DNA from: Microcystis aeruginosa W13-11
GTDB taxonomy: Bacteria; Cyanobacteriota; Cyanobacteriia; Cyanobacteriales; Microcystaceae
Direction of reading: 5' to 3'
Length of the DNA: 18,767 nt
Assembly: GCA_009995705.1 (NCBI GenBank)
Contig: JAADBR010000081.1
Coordinates: forward strand, 1-18,767
Shown piece by piece: positions 1 through 6,052 of the stretch; the stretch's first letter is position 1; each line of letters opens with the position of its first letter. The notes beneath the pieces were generated by a model that saw nothing but the letters and a program-made list of their open reading frames with translations, was not told the origin of the DNA and ran no database searches. The translations under genes were made by a program, and so were the position numbers.

Positions 1-184
1 GAAGCCTTAAATCATCTACATTAACATCATCAGAAGTTAGTGTAGATAATACAAGGTTAACCAAAAGAAGTCAAGCTGTATCCTTAACAAAGGAACAATC
101 AAACTAGGAGCCGTATGAGGTGAAAGTCTCATGCACGGTTCTGAATGGGAGGGGAGGTCGGTAACGACCTTCTCGACCCCTGAT
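1..184 (+). mobile_element. Group II intron, 3' portion (5' part outside window)
   Basis: The end of a group II intron, a self-splicing, reverse-transcribed retroelement. Domain V is unmistakable (108-141). Domain VI follows: the arms AGGTCG/CGACCT close a GTAA loop near 155-170, flanking G-rich and C-rich strands extend the stem, and an unpaired A at about 176 is the likely branch point. The sequence A-T at 183-184, seven bases past that A, fits the AY 3' boundary, so the intron probably ends at 184. Upstream, 14-25 pairs with 36-47 in a 12-base stem with one G-U, probably from domain IV. No maturase coding sequence lies in the window, so whether one exists upstream cannot be judged. Confidence 0.88.
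108..141 (+). ncRNA. Group II intron domain V (catalytic hairpin)
   Basis: A 34-base hairpin. The lower stem GAGCCGT pairs with ACGGTTC, there is a two-base bulge region, and the upper stem GAGGT/GTCTC is capped by a GAAA tetraloop. Size, the AGC triad near the 5' side and the GNRA cap all match the domain V consensus. Domain V binds the catalytic metal ions and is the most conserved part of these introns. Confidence 0.92.
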
Positions 185-207
185 CGTTATTTTTTTATCG
201 TTGGGTT

Positions 208-231
208 GTAACCAGTAACGTTATGGGTTAC
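208..231. promoter_or_regulatory. Nested palindrome, likely HigA operator
   Basis: A 24-bp imperfect palindrome. The outer arms GTAACC and GGTTAC flank an inner perfect palindrome TAACGTTA; only the two-base spacers between them break symmetry (20 of 24 positions symmetric). It ends 9 bp before the higB start, where HigA-type antitoxins usually bind to repress their own operon. Binding by HigA is inferred. Confidence 0.6.
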
Positions 232-240
232 ACTTAATGG

Positions 241-519
241 ATGATAGTCAGTTTCAAGCATCGAGGACTAGAGCAGTTCTTTGAGTCGGGAACCATCCGA
301 GGCATTCAAGCAAATCATGCCAAACGAATTCGGCTGATTCTGGCTCGTCTCAGTGCTGCAACTTCACCGCAAGACATGAACTTACCCGGATTGGTACTTC
401 ATGAACTGGCAGGGCAACGTAAAGGAACCTGGACGGTGAGAGTATCTGGAAACTGGCGGATCACTTTCACCTTTGACGGTGTTGATGCTTGTGATGTCGA
501 TCTTGAGGACTACCACTGA
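241..519 (+). CDS. higB: HigB-type toxin (RelE/HigB superfamily, mRNA interferase-like)
   Basis: A 92-residue protein of the plasmid-maintenance killer (HigB) family. Members of this RelE-like fold cleave mRNA on the ribosome and are neutralised by the HigA protein encoded downstream. Visible family signatures are the N-terminal [14 protein letters not shown], the central PGLVLHEL followed by [14 protein letters not shown], and the closing TFTFDG then DLEDYH. Length is normal for the family and no residue appears lost. The toxin-first gene order is typical of hig loci. The stop codon overlaps the higA start (TGATG), implying translational coupling. A palindrome at 208-231 probably carries autoregulation. 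An overlapping ATG at 237 is in another frame and is not the start. Confidence 0.93.
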   Translation: MIVSFKHRGLEQFFESGTIRGIQANHAKRIRLILARLSAATSPQDMNLPGLVLHELAGQRKGTWTVRVSGNWRITFTFDGVDACDVDLEDYH

Positions 520-806
520 TGAAAATGCATAATCCACCACATCCTGGTGAAGTTCTTAAAGAACTTTGTCTCGAACCTTTGAATCTGACTGTGACTGAGG
601 CTGCTGAAGCATTGGGTGTAAGTCGAAAAACCCTATCTGCCATCTTAAATGGTAGGGCAGGTATTAGCCCCGAAATGGCAATTCGCTTAGGGAAAGCTTT
701 CGATACATCTCCTGAAAGTTGGCTCAATCAGCAAATGCAATACGATCTATGGCAAGCAGAGCAGACAATTGGCAATATCAAAGTCAAACGGCTATCAGTT
801 GTCTAA
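519..806 (+). CDS. higA: HigA-type antitoxin, XRE-family HTH DNA-binding protein
   Basis: A 95-residue antitoxin that should bind HigB and repress the operon. It opens with the HigA hallmark [12 protein letters not shown] (about residues 4-15), followed by a helix-turn-helix at about 23-60: [23 protein letters not shown] is the scanning and recognition helix region, then [20 protein letters not shown]. The C-terminal [13 protein letters not shown] motif is also standard. The gene begins inside the higB stop codon. Length and motifs are complete, so the pair looks intact. A group II intron ending about 57 bp upstream of higB may have changed its promoter context. Confidence 0.94.
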   Translation: MKMHNPPHPGEVLKELCLEPLNLTVTEAAEALGVSRKTLSAILNGRAGISPEMAIRLGKAFDTSPESWLNQQMQYDLWQAEQTIGNIKVKRLSVV

Positions 807-880
807 CCAGGGTTTGCATCCGACGGACTCAACACCCCAGTGCGATGCCGAAGGCACTGCATAGCAGATCGCCGATTGCG

Positions 881-910
881 TAGGGTGCGTTAATTAAATG
901 TAACGCACCA
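881..910. repeat. Short inverted-repeat element (TAGGGTGCGTT family), minimal form
   Basis: GGTGCGTTA at 884-892 pairs perfectly with TAACGCACC at 901-909 around an 8-base loop. The same TAGGGTGCGTT sequence opens the copies at about 950 and 2518, and all three are preceded by a GATCGC-containing lead-in. The 807-1084 gap otherwise shows no gene-like sequence. Confidence 0.7.
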
Positions 911-949
911 CCCAGGAGATATATCAAAAATAGTACGATCGCCATTACT

Positions 950-1026
950 GTAGGGTGTGTTCCCTAATGTGGCTCCTACTGCTCCACTAGCAGTAGGCTA
1001 ATCTGGCTAACACGCTTTTGGGCGTG
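950..1026. repeat. Short inverted-repeat element, copy related to 2518-2580
   Basis: Positions 950-987 match 2518-2555 with only two differences. Inside this copy, CCTACTGCT (975-983) pairs with AGCAGTAGG (989-997), and a second hairpin CACGC/GCGTG lies at 1011-1026. The outer arms (GTGTT near 957, AACAC near 1009) are also complementary. It sits upstream of the small-gene module starting at 1085 and could act as a terminator for higBA or as mobile debris. Confidence 0.7.
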
Positions 1027-1084
1027 ATATTATGTGTTTGTATTCCAAAACTTCGTTAATCGATAGCTATACAGAACCCAGCCA

Positions 1085-1249
1085 ATGAGTATGAGTGAAT
1101 CCAACGAGTTTGACATCACAACGCCAGAAAAACGGCTTAAAGAGCTTACCTTCTTGTCGCAGAATCCTTGGCTAGAAACACATGGTGCCTTTGGCGCTTC
1201 CAGTAGCACTTGTTTTGGACGGTATTTCCCTTCTTACATCAGCTGCTAA
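1085..1249 (+). CDS. Small ORF of unknown function, overlapping the next gene
   Basis: A 54-residue reading frame. The first ~33 residues look protein-like (MSMSESNEFDITTPEKRLKE, then LTFLSQNPWLE), while the tail (SSTCFGRYFPSYISC) reads like out-of-frame sequence. The switch falls where the next reading frame begins at 1182. Either this is a short separate gene overlapping its neighbour by 68 bases, or it is the 5' half of one gene split from 1182-1445 by a one-base indel near 1170-1185. No strong ribosome binding site is seen before either start. I do not recognise a family. Confidence 0.4.
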   Translation: MSMSESNEFDITTPEKRLKELTFLSQNPWLETHGAFGASSSTCFGRYFPSYISC

Positions 1250-1445
1250 CGAAAAAGAGATTGGAGAACAAAGAAAAGTAGCGATCGACATTATTCGAGC
1301 AGGAAAAGAAAATGGTGTTGATGAAATAGAGATTACAATGTCTCAGAAAGCTGGTGTTGGTCTATCTTCAGACGTTGATGGTGTCCCAATTGAGTTTATT
1401 GTTGGTGCTTCAGGTACAATGAAGCTAAAGGTAAAATACAAGTAG
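1182..1445 (+). CDS. Small protein of unknown function, hydrophobic N-terminus, first gene of Tse2-like module
   Basis: An 87-residue protein. Residues 1-21 are hydrophobic (VPLALPVALVLDGISLLTSA), which could be a membrane segment or core helix. A charged helix follows (NEKEIGEQRKVAIDIIRAGK), then a beta-rich C-terminus ending LKVKYK with glycine turns (KAGVGLSSDVDGVP). The end loosely recalls small beta-rich domains found beside bacterial conflict genes, but no family is assigned. The start is uncertain because an in-frame stop lies at 1173-1175 and a coding-like frame shift partner lies upstream. The next gene begins 3-6 bases after its stop, so they are almost surely co-transcribed. Confidence 0.6.
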   Translation: MVPLALPVALVLDGISLLTSAANEKEIGEQRKVAIDIIRAGKENGVDEIEITMSQKAGVGLSSDVDGVPIEFIVGASGTMKLKVKYK

Positions 1446-1451
1446 TAGGTG

Positions 1452-1898
1452 ATGGCGAAACTCTACTATCGTGGCATGGCAGAGCAAAACGACAGACCCA
1501 AAATTGGTCGTAGTGCTAGATTATTAGGGGTTAGACCTAATATCGATATAAACATTCAGCAAATGCCAGTAGGTTGCCTAGATGAACAAAGCTATTTGTT
1601 ACCAGATCCACAGCTTAAGTTGCATGGCGATCTTGTAACGGTTGCCATTAGGGACACAAAGGGAATGTCTGTTGCCCTATCCATTGAAGGTTTACCAGCA
1701 TTTCGCAAACCTGCCAGTTTTGGTGGAACTGGCAAAGACCCTTTATGGCAAATTGACGATAGCCATATCACAGGGGATTTACAGGCTGTCCAAGATAGCC
1801 CAACTCACGTTAGCATCATGCCAAGAGTTACAATGGCTCTGGAAAAGTACGAGGCAGCATTGGCAAACACCCAAAAATATTGGGAAAAGGTTGATTAG
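1452..1898 (+). CDS. Tse2-like ADP-ribosyltransferase-fold toxin candidate
   Basis: A 148-residue protein (a GTG one codon earlier at 1449 would add one residue). It resembles the Tse2 family, whose founder is a Pseudomonas aeruginosa type VI effector with an ADP-ribosyltransferase-like fold. Shared features, compared from memory: an N-terminal LYYRG with Arg7, as in the LYRA of Tse2; RSARLLGVR at 20-28; the central GMSVAL at 71-76, matching the GTSVF region; FGGTGKDPLWQID at 90-102; and THVSIMPRVTM at 118-128, matching THYTIMPAKPM, followed by a helix ending in W-E-K. No secretion signal is seen, so an intracellular toxin-antitoxin role is as likely as delivery. The stop overlaps the next gene's start by one base. 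The family call is motif-based; activity is inferred. Confidence 0.62.
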   Translation: MAKLYYRGMAEQNDRPKIGRSARLLGVRPNIDINIQQMPVGCLDEQSYLLPDPQLKLHGDLVTVAIRDTKGMSVALSIEGLPAFRKPASFGGTGKDPLWQIDDSHITGDLQAVQDSPTHVSIMPRVTMALEKYEAALANTQKYWEKVD

Positions 1899-2473
1899 TG
1901 GCAGACACACAATGGGAGGCTATCAAAATGGCATGGATATTTAGTCTATCGGCAGAATGTGGTTCGGATGAGAGCAACGCCCATAAATTTGCTCAGCATT
2001 TTGAGGGAATATCATGGTTGCTGTCAAATGGTCGCCATTGCCAGTGTCACACAGATATATTCCAAGACATAGAAGAAAATTGGTGGTGTCGTGTTTCACC
2101 AAGTAATCTTAGCGAAGTGGGAATAGACAGCCCTGAAAGTGCATATTCAATGACAGAGTTGGGTATCTTACTATATCAGTCCCTACGATTTGCTCCCCCA
2201 TTCCGTTATGCACTGGTTGGTGTTGAAGTCGATGAATTTAGAACTTACAGCGAGCTTCTCGAAGAATCATCTAACTTATCTATCCCAGGACTGGTTTTAG
2301 CAAAACCACTCGAACAAGAGCTAGGAATATTGTCAGTATTGCGCCCCTTTAGTTCTAGTTATGTTTGGCAACCCTACGCAGGAGAAGTCTACAATCCGCT
2401 TATGGCATCCCAAAACTTAAAAAATAAGCTTAATGAACTGCTTAAGTTAACCTCACAAGCGAAGACGGCATAA
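1898..2473 (+). CDS. Unknown protein, candidate immunity/antitoxin partner of Tse2-like protein
   Basis: A 191-residue soluble-looking protein with no family I recognise. It begins at a GTG overlapping the upstream stop codon by one base (TAGTG), so translation is coupled. An in-frame ATG at 1928 would remove ten residues. The N-terminal half is rich in Trp and Cys (SWLLSNGRHCQCHTDIF, then ENWWCRV), the middle is a helical stretch (YSMTELGILLYQSLRF) followed by a strand (YALVGVEVDEF), and the C-terminus is a Lys-rich helix. Two Cys-His clusters could bind a metal, but no classical finger is present. Tse2 itself is neutralised by a small protein, Tsi2, encoded next to it; this gene is in the equivalent place but is much larger. 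The partner role is inferred from position only. Confidence 0.6.
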   Translation: MADTQWEAIKMAWIFSLSAECGSDESNAHKFAQHFEGISWLLSNGRHCQCHTDIFQDIEENWWCRVSPSNLSEVGIDSPESAYSMTELGILLYQSLRFAPPFRYALVGVEVDEFRTYSELLEESSNLSIPGLVLAKPLEQELGILSVLRPFSSSYVWQPYAGEVYNPLMASQNLKNKLNELLKLTSQAKTA

Positions 2474-2517
2474 CTAGACCGTTACACTGCTCCCACTGTC
2501 AGTATGATCGCAATCTT

Positions 2518-2580
2518 GTAGGGTGCGTTCCCTAATGTGGCTCCTACTGCCCCACCAATAGATTTTTGGGGAACGCACCA
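2518..2580. repeat. Short inverted-repeat element, complete copy
   Basis: GGTGCGTTCCC (2522-2532) pairs perfectly with GGGAACGCACC (2569-2579), giving a ~60 bp element with 11-bp inverted ends. Positions 2518-2555 match 950-987 almost exactly. The rest of the 2474-2658 gap holds a short open stretch on the plus strand ending at 2659 (reading VALQPIVAEFNRYREK), which looks like a gene tail but has no start or body. Confidence 0.75.
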
Positions 2581-2658
2581 TGCTAGAGGATTATAAAAAT
2601 ATCTGCCGTCGCACTCCAGCCCATCGTGGCTGAGTTCAACCGTTATCGAGAAAAATAG

Positions 2659-3537
2659 TTAAATCCCGTCAAATTCCCCTAAAACTTTCACCTCTGGTTC
2701 TAACCAGAGGAACCAGCGATCGAACACTTGTTCCTGCACATGACGAATTAAACGCAGAATATCCGAGGCTTTTGCTGAACCAATATTCAGGATAAAATTG
2801 GCGTGTAATTCTGATACTTGCGCCCCACCAATTTGATAACCTTTTAATCCCATTTCCTCAATTAAAGCCCCGGCATATTGCGGTTTAGGATTGCGGAAAA
2901 CACTGCCACAACTGGGACGATCATAGGGTTGGGTACTTTTGCGATGGCGTAAATTATGGGTAGTAATTGCCATTATTTCCTCGCGATTATCGGTAGCTTC
3001 TAACTGAAATGTGGCTTCGACAACTAAACGTTGATCCCCTTGCAGAGAAGAACTGCGATAACTATAATTTAAATCTTCTTTGCTTAAAGTTTCTAACTGA
3101 CCATCGGGATTTAATACCAGCGCCCGCACTAATCGATCCGCCACACAGGAGGTATGCGCCCCCGCATTCATGACCACAGCACCCCCCACCGTACCGGGGA
3201 TACCCACCGCCCATTCTAGGCCCCTCCAGCCCCTTTTTGCCGCTCTCCAAGCTATTTTTGGCAGGGGTTCCCCCGCCGCTGCTGTAATCGTAGCAGTTTC
3301 GGCATCAAAACAACTCGATCGCAGATGGCGAGTATTGAGGACAAGTCCGGGTAAACCTTGATCGCTGATTAGTAAATTTGAACCAGCCCCCAAAACAGTC
3401 AAGGGCAACCCTTGCGATTGCCACCAAGCGAACACTTCTCTTAATCCCTCTAGATTAACTGGTTCAGCATACCACTGCGCTCTTCCCCCTACCCGGTAGG
3501 AAGTGAACTCAGCTAGAGAAACAGAGGATTTAATCAT
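2659..3537 (-). CDS. murB: UDP-N-acetylenolpyruvoylglucosamine reductase
   Basis: A 292-residue FAD enzyme of the cytoplasm. It reduces UDP-GlcNAc-enolpyruvate with NADPH to UDP-MurNAc, the second committed step of peptidoglycan synthesis. Seen: FTSYRVGG (11-18), the FAD-binding GAGSNLL (50-56) and GIPGTVGGAVVMNAGA (112-127), SYR at 159-161, SCGSVFRNP at 209-217 with the proton-donor Ser212, HANFI (245-249) and the C-terminal EPEV with the catalytic Glu at about 282. All key residues are present. It lacks the N-terminal extension found in some cyanobacterial homologues but begins at the expected conserved block. It follows murC on the same strand after 86 bases, the usual cyanobacterial order. 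Confidence 0.96.
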   Translation of the reverse strand: MIKSSVSLAEFTSYRVGGRAQWYAEPVNLEGLREVFAWWQSQGLPLTVLGAGSNLLISDQGLPGLVLNTRHLRSSCFDAETATITAAAGEPLPKIAWRAAKRGWRGLEWAVGIPGTVGGAVVMNAGAHTSCVADRLVRALVLNPDGQLETLSKEDLNYSYRSSSLQGDQRLVVEATFQLEATDNREEIMAITTHNLRHRKSTQPYDRPSCGSVFRNPKPQYAGALIEEMGLKGYQIGGAQVSELHANFILNIGSAKASDILRLIRHVQEQVFDRWFLWLEPEVKVLGEFDGI

Positions 3538-3596
3538 AGGGTTTTAGGGGTTGGAAATTATAAATTATGAATTATGAATTATAAATTGGGGATATT

Positions 3597-3617
3597 CTGA
3601 TAACTGATAACTGATAA
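3597..3617. repeat. Heptamer tandem repeat (CTGATAA x3) between murC and murB
   Basis: Three exact copies of CTGATAA lie in the murC-murB spacer. They are preceded by AT-rich near-repeats of AATTATGAATTATAAATT. This resembles the short heptanucleotide tandem repeats known from cyanobacterial intergenic DNA. A related array lies at 12348-12368. Confidence 0.75.
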
Positions 3618-3623
3618 CTAAAT

Positions 3624-5051
3624 CTACACTCTAACCGCTAATTGTTCGCGGTAATGAGAGAGCATTTCGGGGATAACTTGATTGAGATTGCCAGCGCCGA
3701 GGAACAGAGCTAAATCGCCGGGTTGGAGAATTTCTAACAGGAATTGACCTAAAGAACTCAATTCGGGGTGATAGTAGGCATTTTTATGGTGTTTTCTCAC
3801 CTGTTCAGCCACTTGCTGCCCAGTGACGTGATTGATATTCACTTCCCCGGCACTATAAATATCCGTTAAGACTACCACATCGGCGGAACTGAAAGCGGAG
3901 CCAAATTCCTCTAAAAAGGTAGTGGTGCGACTGTAGCGATGGGGTTGGAAAATAGCGATCGAACGTTGGTACTGTTTGCCTTCTACCTTTAATTTTGCCG
4001 CTGCTAACGTGGCTAACAATTCGCTAGGATGGTGGGCATAATCATCGATAAAAGTGATGCCGTTTGCCTCTCCCTTGTGTTCAAAACGGCGTTTTGCTCC
4101 GGCAAAAGTAGCGATCGCATCGGCAATAACGGCAAATTCTAAACCGAGATAACGTCCGATGGCAACCACTGCCAAAGCATTGCTAATATTATGTTGCCCC
4201 GGTATTTTCACTTCCATTTGTCCCAGATAACTGCCTTTTTCCCAGACGGCAGCTTTCATCATCCCCTGTTCATAGGTAATCTCGCTGACGGTGTAATCGG
4301 CACCTTTTTCGGGATCGAGACTATAACTAATCGTCGGACGGAAATGCTCGGCGATCGTGTCACAATCTAAACAAGCGACTAAAATCTGGCACTGATGGGC
4401 AAATTCACGGAAAGTATCGATAACTTCGCTTAAATTCTGGTAATGATCGGGGTGATCTAGCTCAATATTAGTAATTACGCCGATTTTCGGGGCGTGCTTG
4501 GTTAAGGAACCATCGGATTCATCGGCCTCTGCCACTAAAAAACGACTTTGACCAAGACGAGCGTTACCTTCCCAAGCGTCCACCTCACCACCGACAATGA
4601 TCGTGGGATCTAATCCCGCTTCCAGGAGAACGTAACCGATTAAGCTGCTAGTGGTGGTTTTTCCGTGGGTGCCAGCGACGGCGATACTGTCGTAATCAGC
4701 GATTAAAGCCGCTAAAACATCGCTACGGTGAAAAATTGGGTATCCTAAGTCTCTGGCCGCTTGATATTCCTTGTTATGGTCATTAATCGCCGTGGAGCAG
4801 ATTACTTGCGGAACCGTTTGGCTACTGTTTTGAGGGCCAGGAGAATGAAATAAAGCTAAATTATTTGGCTCTTGACGGTGGAAAATGTTCGCTCCCGCTC
4901 CCTGTAGCCGTTGGGTGATATGAGTAGGACGTAAATCGGAGCCAGACACAGGTAAATTGCGTTTGGCTAAGATATAAGCGAGGGCTGACATCCCAATACC
5001 GCCAATACCAATAAAATGGAAAGGTTGGCCGTTAAAATTAACTTTTTTCAC
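3624..5051 (-). CDS. murC: UDP-N-acetylmuramate--L-alanine ligase
   Basis: A cytoplasmic ATP-dependent ligase that adds L-alanine to UDP-MurNAc, opening the pentapeptide stem. Seen, numbered from the longer GTG start at 5060: the Rossmann-like GIGGIGMSAL (18-27), the P-loop AGTHGKTTT (129-137), EADESDGSL (178-186), NIELDHPDHY (198-207), GQHNISNALA (288-297), RRFE (324-327), DDYAHHP (339-345), QPHRYSR (372-378) and GAGN (455-458). These are the three Mur ligase domains in order, with all catalytic residues. Two GTG starts occur: the one at 5060 abuts the GAGGA ribosome site, whereas the one at 5051 has ideal 9-base spacing, so 5051 is preferred (475 residues). murB follows on the same strand. 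Confidence 0.96.
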   Translation of the reverse strand: MKKVNFNGQPFHFIGIGGIGMSALAYILAKRNLPVSGSDLRPTHITQRLQGAGANIFHRQEPNNLALFHSPGPQNSSQTVPQVICSTAINDHNKEYQAARDLGYPIFHRSDVLAALIADYDSIAVAGTHGKTTTSSLIGYVLLEAGLDPTIIVGGEVDAWEGNARLGQSRFLVAEADESDGSLTKHAPKIGVITNIELDHPDHYQNLSEVIDTFREFAHQCQILVACLDCDTIAEHFRPTISYSLDPEKGADYTVSEITYEQGMMKAAVWEKGSYLGQMEVKIPGQHNISNALAVVAIGRYLGLEFAVIADAIATFAGAKRRFEHKGEANGITFIDDYAHHPSELLATLAAAKLKVEGKQYQRSIAIFQPHRYSRTTTFLEEFGSAFSSADVVVLTDIYSAGEVNINHVTGQQVAEQVRKHHKNAYYHPELSSLGQFLLEILQPGDLALFLGAGNLNQVIPEMLSHYREQLAVRV

Positions 5052-5060
5052 TTTTTTCAC

Positions 5061-5065
5061 TCCTC
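5061..5065 (-). promoter_or_regulatory. Ribosome binding site for murC
   Basis: GAGGA on the minus strand. It touches the first GTG (5060) but is 9 bases from the second (5051), which decides the start in favour of 5051. The remaining 5066-5299 spacer contains no convincing gene. Confidence 0.6.
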
Positions 5066-5299
5066 AAACCCACGATTATATAAGTTTTAAACTCGATCGG
5101 TAGTAAAGTCAACCTCATGATAGGGGCATTTGAGCAGAATTCCCAAATGTTGTCCAGTCGCCTTGCAAAATCCTTGACGCAGAATTAAAATTTTTTCTCC
5201 CAATTCCTTTTTTCACTGAGCTTTGCCAAACGTCCCAAAAATCGGTAAAACCCTACACCACACCCTACCCCACGAAAAACTTTTTGCCGCAAATCCTAA

Positions 5300-5977
5300 T
5301 TAGGGCAGCCATTCCAGTAAAATTCCCACGGAGCTATCTTTACGAGCGCGGGAATTTTGGGCTTGAATATCGGCGGCTAAACGTACATTAGAGGTAATCG
5401 CATAACCAACCGAAAGAGTTGTCAATCCCACCTCGTTATCGCCACCGGGGGAGATAAAACTCTGACTGACGGTGATATCTGCAGCTCCGGTGCGAGAAAG
5501 GGCTAATTTGAGCTTTAATCCTAAGTTAAGCCCATCGGTGCTGTAATTTCCTGTTTGAATGTAACGATAGCCCACCATAGGAGCTAGATTAACATAATCA
5601 CCTAAAGGGAGGAGATAGTACTGTAAATTTCCTCCTATTGCCGTCCTTTTGCCGTTAAAAGCCGTCTGATAATCGCCGCTTAGGGTTAAACTGGTTTGAC
5701 CGAAAAACACATCTTCTACCCCCAAAATCACGCCACTGGAATTATCGCTAGAGGGAAACTCTGCATATCCCAAGCGGACACGAGTGCGAAAACTAGGATC
5801 TCGGCGAATGTCTTCGGCGATATCGGGTATTTTTTCTAACCAACGCTCTAAAACTGGGCTTTCTTGCCGAATTTTTGGGTCTAGGTCTAAATCCGTTTCT
5901 GCCCACACAGCACCACTCGCCCCCCATAACAAACTAAGAGCGATCGCGTTTACAGAACAGTAAGAGAGCTTAAACAT
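5300..5977 (-). CDS. Exported beta-rich protein, probable outer-membrane/periplasmic protein
   Basis: A 225-residue protein with a clear signal peptide from the ATG at 5977: MFKLSYCSVNAIALSLLWG then ASGAVWA, cut before Glu. After an acidic linker (TDLDLDPKIRQESPVLERWL) the rest is alternating hydrophobic and polar strands with Gly/Tyr/Ser-rich turns (SLTLSGDYQTAFNGKRTAIG, VNLAPMVGYRYIQTG, VGLTTLSVGYAITS) and ends near Trp. This suggests a small outer-membrane beta barrel. No named family is recognised; similar proteins are annotated as hypothetical in cyanobacteria. Earlier in-frame starts (5986, 5995) would only add residues before the signal peptide. It diverges from the HisD-family gene, sharing a short AT-rich spacer. 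Confidence 0.75.
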   Translation of the reverse strand: MFKLSYCSVNAIALSLLWGASGAVWAETDLDLDPKIRQESPVLERWLEKIPDIAEDIRRDPSFRTRVRLGYAEFPSSDNSSGVILGVEDVFFGQTSLTLSGDYQTAFNGKRTAIGGNLQYYLLPLGDYVNLAPMVGYRYIQTGNYSTDGLNLGLKLKLALSRTGAADITVSQSFISPGGDNEVGLTTLSVGYAITSNVRLAADIQAQNSRARKDSSVGILLEWLP

Positions 5978-5984
5978 GATGTGC

Positions 5985-5992
5985 ATTATAAT
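5985..5992. promoter_or_regulatory. Palindromic ATTATAAT, possible shared -10 of divergent genes
   Basis: ATTATAAT contains TATAAT on both strands, lying between the exported-protein start (5977, minus) and the HisD start (6053, plus). It is well placed for the plus gene. For the minus gene it would imply a nearly leaderless message. No clear -35 box was identified on either side. Confidence 0.3.
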
Positions 5993-6039
5993 CAAAAAAG
6001 ATTCAGATTCCCCGCTATTCTTGAGAGGACGGGGGCAGT

Positions 6040-6044
6040 AGGAG
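6040..6044 (+). promoter_or_regulatory. Ribosome binding site setting the HisD start
   Basis: AGGAG, 8 bases before the GTG at 6053. It favours that GTG over the upstream in-frame GTG at 5981, which overlaps the divergent promoter area and would add an unconserved 24-residue leader. Confidence 0.7.
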
Positions 6045-6052
6045 CAGCAATA

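Noticed and set aside
881..2580. CRISPR array suggested by repeats with similar spacing
   Set aside because: Only three diverged, self-complementary copies at irregular distances with genes between them; no spacer structure or cas genes.
2580..2659. Short open stretch reading VALQPIVAEFNRYREK just after the repeat
   Set aside because: Looks like a gene tail but has no start, no body and no recognisable family; left as a note only.
3170..3361. Plus-strand ORF inside murB
   Set aside because: Shadow of the murB coding sequence in the opposite strand.
5117..5188. 23-codon ORF in the murC upstream spacer
   Set aside because: Too short, no ribosome site and no family; possible but unsupported.
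5981..6052. 24-residue N-terminal extension of the HisD-family protein
   Set aside because: It overlaps the divergent promoter area; an AGGAG at 6040 points to GTG 6053, giving the family's normal length.
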